A stretch of DNA of 40,719 nucleotides from an uncultured Bacilli bacterium (GCA_934131175.1 CAKOZD010000015.1:1-40719); one strand, 5' to 3'; shown: positions 15,568 to 23,817, numbered from the stretch's first letter. The notes: a model not told the origin generated them from the sequence alone. Numbers and translations: made by a program.

Positions 15568-17343
15568 TTATTCTACGGTAACAGACTTTGCTAAATTTCT
15601 TGGTTTATCAATATCAAGTTTTTTCAAATCTCCTACATAGTATCCTACTAATTGTAGTGGTGGTACTGTAAGAATTGCTTGAAAGTAATAACTTGTTTTT
15701 GGTACTACATATTTTTTATGATGATTTTTTATTGTCTCATCGTTTGTTATTGTAAATACTTTAGCTTTTCTTGAATCTACTTCAATAACATTAGATTCAG
15801 TTTTATCTTTAATTCTATCATCTGTAATGATTGCGAATACTGGAACACCTTCCTCAATAAGTGAGATTGTTCCATGTTTTAATTCTCCTGCTTGATATGC
15901 ATCACTATGAGTGTATGAAACTTCTTTTAGTTTTAAGCTTCCTTCTAAACACATTGCGTAGTCTATTCCTCTACCAATATAGAAAACATCTTTATTTTGA
16001 TATATTTCTTTAGAAACACTTTCAAATTCTTCTTTATCTTCTAATACTTTCTTTAATAATTTAGGTAAGTTTTCAGCCTCTTTTAATATTTCATTATAAT
16101 CTTTTTCAAGTCCTAATGAATTTGCTGCTTTTAAAGCAATTAGTGAGAATACTGCTACTTGTAAAAGATATGCTTTAGTTGTTGCAACTGCAATTTCTGG
16201 GCCTGCTTCTATGAACATTACATGTTTTGCCTCACGTGCTATTGTACTTGTTTTAACATTTACAATTGCTAGTGTATCAATATCTTCTTCATGAGCTTTA
16301 CGCATTGCAGCTACTGTATCTGCTGTTTCACCTGATTGAGAAACTAAAATTACTAATGTTTTTCTATCATAAATTACTTTTTTATATCTATATTCACTGG
16401 CACATTCTACTAAACACTTAATATTTGCTTTTTCTTCTAATAGACTTTTACCAATCATTCCTGCATACATTGCACTACCACAAGCAACGATATGAATTTC
16501 TTCATATTTTGATACATCAAATACAGACTCCATATTATTTATGTATCTATTTAGAGTTCTTGCTAGAACAATAGGCTCTTCCATTATTTCTTTTAACATA
16601 TAATGTTTATATGAACCTTTATCTGCTTCTTCTGCTGTTATGTTTGCTGCTTGAATATCTTTTTTTATTTCTACTCCATCTTTATAGGCTTTAATTTCCT
16701 TAGCAGTTAATTCTACTATTTCATTGTCTTCTAATAAAATATATTTATTTGTATAGTTTATAATTGCTGCTATGTCTGACGCTATATAATTTTCATCTTC
16801 TCCTACCCCAATTATTAATGGAGAATCTTTTCTTACTGCATATAATTTATCACTATCTTTAAAAATTATTCCAAATGCATAAGAACCTTTTAATTCTTTT
16901 AATGCTTTTGTAATAGCATCAATTGGGTCTTTCTCATAATATTTATTTATAATAGCACATGCTACTTCTGTATCTGTTTCGCTTTTAAATTCTACTCCAT
17001 CATCTATTAGTTTTTCTCTTAATTCTTCTGCATTTTCAATAATACCATTATGAACTAATGTTACATTTCCTACTTGATGAGGATGAGCATTTTCTTCAGT
17101 TGGTTCTCCATGTGTTGCCCATCTTGTATGAGCTATTCCTATGTTTCCATTTAAAAGTTTAGTATTCTTAGTTTTGTTTTCTAAATCTTTAATTCTTCCT
17201 ATACTTCTAATTATTTGAATTTCTTCATTTTCCTTAATTGCTATTCCACTTGAATCATATCCTCTATATTCAAGTTTTTTCAATCCTTCTAATAAAAAGT
17301 TTACAGGTTGTTTTTTACCTATATATCCTATAATTCCACACAT
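15568..17343 (-). CDS. glmS: Glucosamine-6-phosphate synthase
   Basis: It converts fructose-6-phosphate and glutamine to glucosamine-6-phosphate, the first step to UDP-GlcNAc and peptidoglycan. The N-terminal glutaminase begins at the catalytic Cys2 (MCGIIGYIG), with KLEYRGYDSSGIA, HTRWATHGEP and LVHNGIIENAEEL. Two SIS sugar-isomerase domains follow, with ACGSAMYAGM, LVSQSGETADT and GRGIDYAMCLEGSLKLKE, and the end is NLAKSVTVE. The 591 residues are about the normal length (near 600). GGAGG lies upstream of the ATG. A glmS ribozyme in the leader gives feedback control by the product. Confidence 0.97.
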   Translation of the reverse strand: MCGIIGYIGKKQPVNFLLEGLKKLEYRGYDSSGIAIKENEEIQIIRSIGRIKDLENKTKNTKLLNGNIGIAHTRWATHGEPTEENAHPHQVGNVTLVHNGIIENAEELREKLIDDGVEFKSETDTEVACAIINKYYEKDPIDAITKALKELKGSYAFGIIFKDSDKLYAVRKDSPLIIGVGEDENYIASDIAAIINYTNKYILLEDNEIVELTAKEIKAYKDGVEIKKDIQAANITAEEADKGSYKHYMLKEIMEEPIVLARTLNRYINNMESVFDVSKYEEIHIVACGSAMYAGMIGKSLLEEKANIKCLVECASEYRYKKVIYDRKTLVILVSQSGETADTVAAMRKAHEEDIDTLAIVNVKTSTIAREAKHVMFIEAGPEIAVATTKAYLLQVAVFSLIALKAANSLGLEKDYNEILKEAENLPKLLKKVLEDKEEFESVSKEIYQNKDVFYIGRGIDYAMCLEGSLKLKEVSYTHSDAYQAGELKHGTISLIEEGVPVFAIITDDRIKDKTESNVIEVDSRKAKVFTITNDETIKNHHKKYVVPKTSYYFQAILTVPPLQLVGYYVGDLKKLDIDKPRNLAKSVTVE

Positions 17344-17399
17344 ATATATTTTCCTCCACTATTAAAACATATGTGAAGATATATATATTGTTGTAATGT

Positions 17400-17510
17400 T
17401 GATTTTACTTTTTGACATATATCTAACGAACCACTTATCCGTAGTAGAATCCGCCGAATATTTCGATAACTACTAACCTCGTCATCCTATTATAGACCTG
17501 GCGCTTCAAT
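17400..17510 (-). ncRNA. glmS self-cleaving ribozyme/riboswitch
   Basis: The minus-strand leader of glmS carries the conserved ribozyme strings in order: GAAGCGCCAG (with the cleavage site between A 17505 and G 17504), GACGAGG (17483-17477), TTATCGAA (17469-17462) and TTCGGCGGAT (17458-17449), then a less conserved 3' domain up to about 17400. In this class glucosamine-6-phosphate acts as cofactor, and the cleaved mRNA is degraded. The boundaries of the 3' part are approximate. Confidence 0.95.
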
Positions 17511-17546
17511 GATTTTTACAACCTTTCTAGAATCATCTTGTAATTA

Positions 17547-17575
17547 AGTATACTAAAAAAAAGAAGAATTTGCAA
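17547..17575 (-). promoter_or_regulatory. Probable glmS promoter
   Basis: Minus-strand TTGCAA and TATACT are spaced by 17 bases, placing the start about 35 bases before the ribozyme cleavage site. The -35 lies within the terminator of the upstream gene. Confidence 0.55.
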
Positions 17576-17594
17576 ATTACCTTTTAAATTCTTC
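17555..17594 (-). terminator. Terminator built into the end of the zinc-ribbon gene
   Basis: GAAGAATTT and AAATTCTTC make a perfect nine-pair stem, followed by eight T on the minus strand. The 5' arm encodes Glu-Glu-Phe of the gene's end, and the stop codon is in the loop. Confidence 0.8.
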
Positions 17595-18695
17595 TTCACC
17601 TATAACATAATTTAGTTTTTCACTTGTATCTTTATTTTTAGTTATTAATTCATCTTCTGTTTGAGATGTAGTTTTTGCTGTTCTAAACTTTGATTCTATA
17701 TTTACTGAATTATTTAGATATGTTTCTTCTTCTTTAGATATAGTTTTATTTTGTACTTTTTCTTGTAATTCAGTTAAATATTCTGTACTTCCTTTTATTA
17801 CTAAGTAATTATTTTCTGTCTTATAAAATTGATAGAAAGTTTTATTGTCATTTTGTACCATTATATAAATATTATAGTCTTTATTTACTCCTGGTGTAAT
17901 TACACATGTTCCTTCTTTTATATTTCCATTTATTTTTAATGTTTCACGTTGAGTGTATATTCTTTTTACTAGTGAGATACAACTAGCTTGGTTTTCATTG
18001 TTTACTTTATAAAACTTTGATGTTTTCTTAGGAAACATTACATCATACATACTAAAGAACATTGTTATTAAAAATAATAAGTAGATTATTATTGGAATAA
18101 CGAAGTTTACTCCACCTTTTTTAGCACATACTTGTTCTGTTGCGAAGTCGTCACTATATTCTTCTTCTTTTTTTATTTTTAAAACTCTTTGTTTTGCAAC
18201 TGCTATATATATTGGGTTAAATAAAAGACCTGAAAAAATCATAGAAATAATTATAAATACTATTAAATATTTAGTAAAAAATTTAATAAATATTCCTGTT
18301 ATTATTAGACCTATAATACCAGTTATGTATAACTTTCTATATAGAAAATATATCCAACTTAAAAGTAATGCGTAAATATTTATTTTTTTTCTTGCAACTA
18401 CTTTATAATCTTCTCCAATATATGCTTCTAAAAATCTATCATCTTGAAAGTCAAAAAAACCTGTTTTTTTAGAGTTTTCTGTTGTTGTATCTGTTGAGAA
18501 AGCTTGTATTTCTATATCGTCATTTACTGGTTCTTCATCTTCTTTTAATAAATCCACTTCATCGTCATTAGTAAAGTTTTCTTTGTTATTGTCATCATCA
18601 TAATTGCTTGTATCATTTGGGTCATTAAAGTATCCACAAACAGTACAAAACATTTCCCCTTCTTTTAGACGTTTACCACACTTTTTACATACCAT
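17577..18695 (-). CDS. Zinc-ribbon membrane protein (DUF2628-like)
   Basis: The 372-residue protein starts with a zinc ribbon (C3-KKC6, C17-TVC20) and continues with an Asp/Glu/Asn-rich linker (about 24-80). A membrane domain follows: YALLLSWIYFLYRKLYITG, two further hydrophobic spans, FNPIYIAVAKQR, and a last span near PIIIYLLFLITMFF. The RKxY-after-aromatic-span pattern resembles DUF2628. The C-terminal 150 residues are hydrophilic and probably outside the cell, with two cysteines. It follows the AAA+ gene by 13 bases, so the two form an operon. No enzyme function can be claimed. Confidence 0.7.
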   Translation of the reverse strand: MVCKKCGKRLKEGEMFCTVCGYFNDPNDTSNYDDDNNKENFTNDDEVDLLKEDEEPVNDDIEIQAFSTDTTTENSKKTGFFDFQDDRFLEAYIGEDYKVVARKKINIYALLLSWIYFLYRKLYITGIIGLIITGIFIKFFTKYLIVFIIISMIFSGLLFNPIYIAVAKQRVLKIKKEEEYSDDFATEQVCAKKGGVNFVIPIIIYLLFLITMFFSMYDVMFPKKTSKFYKVNNENQASCISLVKRIYTQRETLKINGNIKEGTCVITPGVNKDYNIYIMVQNDNKTFYQFYKTENNYLVIKGSTEYLTELQEKVQNKTISKEEETYLNNSVNIESKFRTAKTTSQTEDELITKNKDTSEKLNYVIGEEEFKR

Positions 18696-18708
18696 ATATT
18701 TCTCCCTT

Positions 18709-19692
18709 TTATTCTTCTCCTAATCTTTCAATATTAATTTTATTTTCAATATTGTATTCACTTAATTGTTCTTCAAATAATTTATCAAATTCAGGCATAC
18801 TCTTTTTTATTACATCTGGATAGATGTTTTTACTATTCATAATTGCTGTTTTAAAATCAATTATATTTACTTCTTTTCTATTATCAAATAAAGCATTTGA
18901 GAAGGCTTGTTGAACTATTGTTAGTGAAACATCAGGATAACGTGAGCCTATTTCATATATTCTTTTATATTCACTAGTAATATCTGTAATAAAAGCCATT
19001 ATTCTTTGTTGAATATATGGAGAATATAACATTTTTGCTCCTGTTCTATATTCTATCTTTGGAAGTGTACCAATTAATATTTGAATATTTTCATCTCTTG
19101 TTGGTTCAAATATTTCTACTTTTTGGAAACGTCTTACAAAGGCTTTATCTCTTAAAATATATCTTTCATATTCTTCTGTAGTTGTTGCTCCAATTACTTT
19201 AATATCTCCTCTATCAAGAGCTGGTTTAAACATATTGGCAAAGTCTAATGCTTCTCCTTTTGTTCCCATAAGAGTATGAATTTCATCTATAAATAAAATT
19301 AACTTAGTCTTATCTTTTAATTCATCAATTAATGTTTGTACTTTTGATTCACCTGTTACTGGGTCTGTTCCTAAAAGGGCTGCAGTATTTACTTTTATTA
19401 CTTGATAACCTTTTAAAACATCAGGTACTAAGTTTCTTTGAATACGATATGCAAGACCTTCTACTGTTGCAGTTTTACCAACACCAGGTTTACCTATTAA
19501 TACTGCTGATTTATCAGGTGTTAATAAGATTAGAATTAATTGTTTAATTTGTTCATCTCTTCCTATTGCTGGGTTAGTAATATAATTATTCTTTTGAAAA
19601 TTTTCTCCATAGTTTTCAAGAATACTTATTCTTTTTTTCTTTATATCAAAATTTTTTTCAACTCTTTTGTCAAATTCTTCTTCTAAATTCAT
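18709..19692 (-). CDS. Single-module AAA+ ATPase related to ClpA/B domain 1
   Basis: The 327-residue protein corresponds to one Clp-type nucleotide-binding module standing alone. It has GRDEQIKQL, Walker A GKPGVGKT (67-74), EGLAYRIQ, Walker B LILFIDEIHTL (131-141), sensor VIGATTTEEY, arginine finger RRFQKVEIFEP, and a C-terminal helical lid. It has no second module, no M-domain and no ClpP loop. It resembles clpB in this window over the module. The start is ATG 19692, seven bases after GGAG. An extended -10 (TGTTATAAT) lies upstream. Pairing with a zinc-ribbon membrane protein suggests a membrane-linked remodelling role, which is inference. Confidence 0.8.
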   Translation of the reverse strand: MNLEEEFDKRVEKNFDIKKKRISILENYGENFQKNNYITNPAIGRDEQIKQLILILLTPDKSAVLIGKPGVGKTATVEGLAYRIQRNLVPDVLKGYQVIKVNTAALLGTDPVTGESKVQTLIDELKDKTKLILFIDEIHTLMGTKGEALDFANMFKPALDRGDIKVIGATTTEEYERYILRDKAFVRRFQKVEIFEPTRDENIQILIGTLPKIEYRTGAKMLYSPYIQQRIMAFITDITSEYKRIYEIGSRYPDVSLTIVQQAFSNALFDNRKEVNIIDFKTAIMNSKNIYPDVIKKSMPEFDKLFEEQLSEYNIENKINIERLGEE

Positions 19693-19717
19693 AGTATCAC
19701 TCCACAATCTCTTTAAT

Positions 19718-19726
19718 ATTATAACA
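19718..19726 (-). promoter_or_regulatory. Extended -10 promoter of the AAA+ operon
   Basis: The minus strand reads TGTTATAAT, an extended -10 box, 26 bases before the ATG. A TTGCTA -35 candidate lies 18 bases further up, inside the end of the CDF gene. Confidence 0.55.
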
Positions 19727-19730
19727 CATT

Positions 19731-20621
19731 TTATTTTTTCTTAGCAATTACCTTAGGTTTACCATATGGATTAACATGAATAACTGTCAAATAAATTTCT
19801 TCAAATTTCTCTTCTATTTCTCTTTCTAAGTGATTGGCTATTTTATGACTTTCAAATGTTGTTAAGTTTCCATCTACAAATATTGTAAATGATATTTGGT
19901 ATTTATAACCTACTGGTGTTGAATTAAAATGTTGTATTTTTTTCACTTCTTTATGTTCTTTTATAAGAGTTAGTACTTTATCTTTTGTTTCATTATCAAT
20001 ACTTTTATCCATTAAAACATTATAACTTTCTCTAAATAATTGTATAGCAGTTAACATTATCCATAGTGATATTAAGATACCTACTACTGAGTCTATATAT
20101 TTTACTCCAAGGCTTCCTAAAATTATTGATATAAGTGTTAGAGTTGTTACTAGCATGTCATTTCTGTGGTCTGTTCTATTTGCTTTTATTAAGATATTAT
20201 TTGTCTTTTTATATAAGTAATTTGTGTATAAAAATAGGCAAAATTTAGTTAGAATTGTTACAAAACATACAATAATTAACCATATTGAGTAATTTACATT
20301 TGTATTATGAATTAATGTATCTATGGCACTTTTAATAACACTGATACTTAGTACTAACATTGTTATACTTATTAATAAGCTGTAAATATATTCTGCTTTT
20401 CCATGACCTAGATTATGATCATCATCTGCTTTTTTTGAACTTATCCTATTACCTATATAAGTCATTAGTGATGATAATATATCTCCTGCACTATTAAATG
20501 CATCTGCAAGTAGTGCTTGACTGTTACTAATCATCGCAATTATTCCTTTAATAATAGCTAAAAATAAATTACCAAGAATGCCTAAAACACTAGCTCTTTT
20601 TGTAGCTTTAAATCTATCCAT
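19731..20621 (-). CDS. Cation diffusion facilitator, probably Mn-type
   Basis: This proton-coupled metal exporter has 296 residues, about six hydrophobic spans and a cytoplasmic C-terminal domain. The transport site shows N43-SAGD47 in span 2 and D151-HRND155 in span 5, an NxxxD/DxxxD pattern rather than the HxxxD of zinc exporters. This resembles what is reported for manganese CDFs such as streptococcal MntE, so Mn2+ export is my best guess. HNLGHGKAEY lies between spans 2 and 3. The tail (HFNSTPVGYKYQISFTIFVDG) fits the metallochaperone-like domain. It lies nine bases downstream of the GNAT/P-loop gene, probably the last gene of that operon. Confidence 0.85.
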   Translation of the reverse strand: MDRFKATKRASVLGILGNLFLAIIKGIIAMISNSQALLADAFNSAGDILSSLMTYIGNRISSKKADDDHNLGHGKAEYIYSLLISITMLVLSISVIKSAIDTLIHNTNVNYSIWLIIVCFVTILTKFCLFLYTNYLYKKTNNILIKANRTDHRNDMLVTTLTLISIILGSLGVKYIDSVVGILISLWIMLTAIQLFRESYNVLMDKSIDNETKDKVLTLIKEHKEVKKIQHFNSTPVGYKYQISFTIFVDGNLTTFESHKIANHLEREIEEKFEEIYLTVIHVNPYGKPKVIAKKK

Positions 20622-20629
20622 ATATTCTC

Positions 20630-21736
20630 CTATTCTTTATCTAATAATTCTAAAAATTTATTTAAATAATTATACCAAATATAAATATTTTTCTTTTTTT
20701 CTGAATATGCACCTATTTCATCTAATGTATGATTGCCACTTTGTTCAAATCTTTCGATACATCTTTTGTAGCAAGTATTTATACATGTTCTAATTACAAT
20801 AATGTCTCCTTTTAAAATACTTATATCTTTTATATTTCTGAACTGAGCACTATCAATTATAACTAATTTGTTATAGTATTTAAAGTAGTCAATTATACTT
20901 TTATAGACTTCATCAAATGATGTGAACAAGTCTGGTAATTCATTATATTTTTTTATTAGCATATCATATACTTCTTTGTTTTCTTTACTTTTATTTTTAC
21001 TTTTATAGACTTCGTCTGTATCAATTACTATGCATGATGGATCATTTTTATATTTTTCTGTTTGAGTAGTTTTTCCGCTACCAGACTCCCCAGTAATATT
21101 AAGTACTAAATCATCACTTAAATGTTTAATATATGGGTCTTTATCAATATCGATATCAATATAGAGACTTTCTTTATGAAATAACTCTTTTAAAAAGTTA
21201 TTTTTAGTTAGTGTATAGTTATAGCACTCTACTTCTTCATCTATAAATGTATATTTAACAAATCTTGTTGTTGCTTCTCTTTTAAAGCCTAATTTTTCCA
21301 TTAAAGAATAACTTGCTTTATTTTTTATTGCTGCACATGTTTTTATACTTTTTATCTCTACTTCTAGAAACATATATTTTAATACTTCTGCTGCTGCTTC
21401 ATAAGCATAACCAATATGTTGATATGTTGGGTCAATAAACCAGCCTATATCTCTTATATCATTTTCTATTTCTGGTACAGTTATTTGTCCAATTACAGTA
21501 TTATCTTCTTTTAATTCTATTGTCCAAGTAAAATTAGTTTTATTAGTACTATTTTCTAACTTAGACATTTGATATGGTATTTCTTCTTCCCAATTAAAAT
21601 GTAATTTAGAAGTTAAATAGTATTTATTAACACAATCTATACATAAAATATTCCATAATTCTTTTAGGTCTTTTTCTTCTGTTTTATGAAGAATTAGTCT
21701 TTTTGTTTCTAAAGTTTTACTTCCAAGATATTTCAT
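20630..21736 (-). CDS. Fusion of GNAT acetyltransferase and P-loop kinase-like domain
   Basis: Residues 1-180 form a RimJ/RimL-type GNAT: TKRLILHKTEEKD, IGWFIDPTYQHIGYAYEAA (acetyl-CoA loop Q106-HIGYA) and SYSLMEKLGFKRE. After a short linker, residues 208-368 are a P-loop NTPase: strand LVLNIT, Walker A GESGSGKTT (216-224), IVIDTDEVY, LVIIDSAQFRNIK as Walker B-like strand, and a basic CYKRCIERF lid region, like small-molecule kinases. Both halves look intact. Substrates are unknown. Its ATG overlaps the stop of the DUF402 gene (TAATG), so the two are coupled; the CDF gene follows. Confidence 0.8.
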   Translation of the reverse strand: MKYLGSKTLETKRLILHKTEEKDLKELWNILCIDCVNKYYLTSKLHFNWEEEIPYQMSKLENSTNKTNFTWTIELKEDNTVIGQITVPEIENDIRDIGWFIDPTYQHIGYAYEAAAEVLKYMFLEVEIKSIKTCAAIKNKASYSLMEKLGFKREATTRFVKYTFIDEEVECYNYTLTKNNFLKELFHKESLYIDIDIDKDPYIKHLSDDLVLNITGESGSGKTTQTEKYKNDPSCIVIDTDEVYKSKNKSKENKEVYDMLIKKYNELPDLFTSFDEVYKSIIDYFKYYNKLVIIDSAQFRNIKDISILKGDIIVIRTCINTCYKRCIERFEQSGNHTLDEIGAYSEKKKNIYIWYNYLNKFLELLDKE

Positions 21737-22251
21737 TACATATCACCTAGGTATTTCATATAATCTAAATTAAGTAAGTCATTACTTTGTTCTTTTATTT
21801 CTTTTAGTAACTTTTCTTTTACCTTTTTTACAAGTTCATAGTCAGAGCTAGTTATATCATTAGTTTTTAGGGCATAGTTTAATTCATCTTCATCTATTAC
21901 ATTTATAGTATTTTCTTTATCTATTGTTATATCTAAATATAAGTCTATGAAGTATGGTATTTTTGTTTCTTTATCAAGACCACTTTCTTTTATAATATCA
22001 AAATAATATTCAACTAGTTCTTTTTTATCATTTAAGAATATACGAAGAGCATAATTTTTATCTTTTGGAACTATTTCTATTACATAGTATCCATCATCCA
22101 TTGCGGTAACATTATTTTTAATTATAAATGGTTTAGATAATTTTATTAATTTTTTTACTACTACATATTTGTCTTCTTCATCAAGAAAAAATTTTATTTG
22201 ATACTTTTCTGCTTCATTTAAATAAGTATTACTTAATATTTTCTTTTTCAT
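21736..22251 (-). CDS. DUF402 family protein
   Basis: The 171-residue protein contains the DUF402 core: DGYYVIEIVPKDKNYALRIF, VEYYFDIIKESG, PYFIDLYLDITI and VIDEDELNYALKTNDIT. The family includes nucleoside di/triphosphate phosphatases and the C-terminal half of the AU-rich RNA-binding RNase FAU-1; which activity applies here cannot be told. ATG 22251 is preferred over GTG 22260 because AGGTG stands six bases before it. It is first in a three-gene operon with the GNAT/P-loop fusion and the CDF exporter. It is transcribed from a palindromic divergent promoter shared with the GNAT at 22324. Confidence 0.75.
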   Translation of the reverse strand: MKKKILSNTYLNEAEKYQIKFFLDEEDKYVVVKKLIKLSKPFIIKNNVTAMDDGYYVIEIVPKDKNYALRIFLNDKKELVEYYFDIIKESGLDKETKIPYFIDLYLDITIDKENTINVIDEDELNYALKTNDITSSDYELVKKVKEKLLKEIKEQSNDLLNLDYMKYLGDM

Positions 22252-22268
22252 ATTAATCACCTAAAAAG

Positions 22269-22301
22269 ATTATAACATGTTTTACATTAGTATGTTATAA
22301 T
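22269..22301. promoter_or_regulatory. Symmetric bidirectional promoter
   Basis: TTATAACAT (22270-22278) and ATGTTATAA (22292-22300) form a perfect nine-base inverted repeat that puts TGTTATAAT, an extended -10, on each strand pointing outward (plus -10 at 22296-22301, minus -10 at 22274-22269). Each -10 occupies the -35 zone of the other, so the two promoters should compete for polymerase. Confidence 0.7.
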
Positions 22302-22323
22302 ACTTTCTTAAAGGAGTGGTTTG

Positions 22324-22788
22324 ATGGAGAGATTTGTTTTAAGTGAGATGAAGGACAAGAATTTTTCTAAGGCAGTAAATGAAATTTATTTATTAACTGA
22401 TTATAATAAGAGTCAGTATCCAGAGTACTATAAATGGTTTTTTTCTAAGAATATTCCTCGTGTAATTAATGGGAGTGGCGATATTATTTTTTATTTAGAT
22501 GGTTTAGAGGTTGTTGGGATTAGTATTTTAAAAAATGATGATGAGAAGAAATTATGTACTTTTATGGTTAATCCTGAGTATAGAAAGAAAGGTCACTCTA
22601 AGTTATTATTAGAAGACTCTTTTGAATATTTAAAGACAGAGAAACCTGTAATTACAATTCCTGAGTTTAGACTTGATGAGTTTTCTAGTATTATTAATGC
22701 CTATGGATGGGAAGAGTCTTCTATAATTGATAATTATTATTCTAAAGAAATTGAATTTAATGGACCAAAACAATTAATAAAGAAATAA
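22324..22788 (+). CDS. GNAT family N-acetyltransferase
   Basis: The 154-residue protein shows GNAT strands and the acetyl-CoA loop: DIIFYLDGLEVVGISILK (strands 2-3), CTFMVNPEYRKKGHSKLLLE with the RKKGHS pyrophosphate-binding loop, and a final YGWEESSIIDNYYSKEIEF. The acceptor is unknown. The ATG is at 22324, seven bases after AGGAG; the TTG three bases earlier is less well placed. It is a single gene, divergent from the DUF402 operon, ending at a bidirectional terminator. Confidence 0.8.
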   Translation: MERFVLSEMKDKNFSKAVNEIYLLTDYNKSQYPEYYKWFFSKNIPRVINGSGDIIFYLDGLEVVGISILKNDDEKKLCTFMVNPEYRKKGHSKLLLEDSFEYLKTEKPVITIPEFRLDEFSSIINAYGWEESSIIDNYYSKEIEFNGPKQLIKK

Positions 22789-22790
22789 AA

Positions 22791-22808
22791 AAGAACCCCT
22801 TGGTTCTT
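22791..22808. terminator. Bidirectional terminator between convergent genes
   Basis: AAGAACC and GGTTCTT pair perfectly around CCTT, with an A-tract on the left and a T-tract on the right, so it serves the GNAT gene on the plus strand and the zinc-ribbon gene on the minus strand. Confidence 0.85.
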
Positions 22809-22817
22809 ATTTTTTAG

Positions 22818-23429
22818 TTATTTAACTGCATGTGAAAAAATGTTTATAACATCTGATACTGTTTCATCATAATTTTCGTTTCCTACTAGAATAGTTGCAT
22901 TTCCTGAAGAGTCATTACCAACAGAAGTATAAACTGACACTATATCATTATTATTTTTCTTTGTTTTTAATAATATATATTCTTTACCATTCACTTTTTC
23001 TCTAGTAGTTGAAATAACAGTATAGCCGCTAGATGTAGCGTTTTCATTTAATATATTTAAATTTGAATACAATTTTTTAAATGAAATTTTATCACTTATT
23101 TCTAAAGTAAAAGAATTTTGATAGTCAGTTACTGCGAATAGATTATCATTTACTTCTACAGTATATTTATTTGGAATAAAAATTCTATATCCAGATAAAC
23201 TATATTCCTTTGAATTATTAATATATTTTGTATCCTTTAAAGGATTTTTTGAAGTACTGTTACTTCCTAAAAAAACTAAAAAGCATATTACTATAACAGA
23301 TATGATTGTTCCTATTACAATTATATTTTTTTTATCTTTTGTTTTATTATTAGAAGAAATATTTAATCCACATCCTGGACAGAACTTTGAGTTTTCTTCT
23401 ATCATTGTATGACATCTCGGACAAATCAT
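22818..23429 (-). CDS. Zinc-ribbon, single-span extracytoplasmic protein
   Basis: The 203-residue protein starts with a zinc ribbon (C3-PRC6, C17-PGC20), has a basic linker and one membrane span (about 34-55). Its C-terminal domain of about 145 residues is probably outside the cell: YSLSGYRIFIPNKYTVEV, LFAVTDYQNSFTLEI and KVNGKEYILLKTKKNN. The outer part is beta-rich and unassigned. GGAGGAAATAT precedes the ATG. It lies directly downstream of a small membrane-protein gene (15-base gap) and is probably co-transcribed with it. Function unknown. Confidence 0.7.
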   Translation of the reverse strand: MICPRCHTMIEENSKFCPGCGLNISSNNKTKDKKNIIVIGTIISVIVICFLVFLGSNSTSKNPLKDTKYINNSKEYSLSGYRIFIPNKYTVEVNDNLFAVTDYQNSFTLEISDKISFKKLYSNLNILNENATSSGYTVISTTREKVNGKEYILLKTKKNNNDIVSVYTSVGNDSSGNATILVGNENYDETVSDVINIFSHAVK

Positions 23430-23444
23430 ATATTTCCTCCTTAT

Positions 23445-23792
23445 CTATGGTTTTAGATATAAATAAACTACTGTACCTGCAATAATTTGTAAAATAATTG
23501 ATAATGGCGATTGTGCAGCAAAAAATACAGTTAAAAGTAATAATACTGCTAGAGTAGTGTTTCTTACTTTTGGCCAATTATTTTTATTTATTTTGTCTTT
23601 TATACTAGATAATTTTAATTTGATGACAATTAATGCAGATAGTATTGGTTCTGAAAGTAATATAATTAAACCAATTAACGAATTTTGAAAAAACAAATAA
23701 TAAAATAAATAAAAAACTAATCCAACTAAAATATAAGTAGTTCCTAATGAATTTCTTACTACTGATACTACTTCCTTATCTTCATTATTCAC
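23445..23792 (-). CDS. Small multi-span membrane protein
   Basis: The 115-residue protein has four likely membrane spans (TYILVGLVFYLFYYLFF, LIGLIILLSEPILSALIVI, TLAVLLLLTVFFA and a last LQIIAGTVVYLYL). No family is recognised. I start it at GTG 23792, eight bases after AGGAGG. The GTG at 23801 overlaps the ribosome binding site. A TATAAT box sits just before AGGAGG, so the leader is only a few bases long. It is probably the first gene of an operon with the zinc-ribbon protein. Function unknown. Confidence 0.65.
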   Translation of the reverse strand: MNNEDKEVVSVVRNSLGTTYILVGLVFYLFYYLFFQNSLIGLIILLSEPILSALIVIKLKLSSIKDKINKNNWPKVRNTTLAVLLLLTVFFAAQSPLSIILQIIAGTVVYLYLKP

Positions 23793-23817
23793 ATAACTCA
23801 CCTCCTATTATACTAAG

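Noticed and set aside
17344..17560. T-box or other amino-acid leader upstream of glmS
   Set aside because: The conserved strings and their order are those of the glmS ribozyme.
23350..23577. Minus-strand open frame between the zinc-ribbon and small membrane genes
   Set aside because: It overlaps both genes in another frame, and both have proper start signals.
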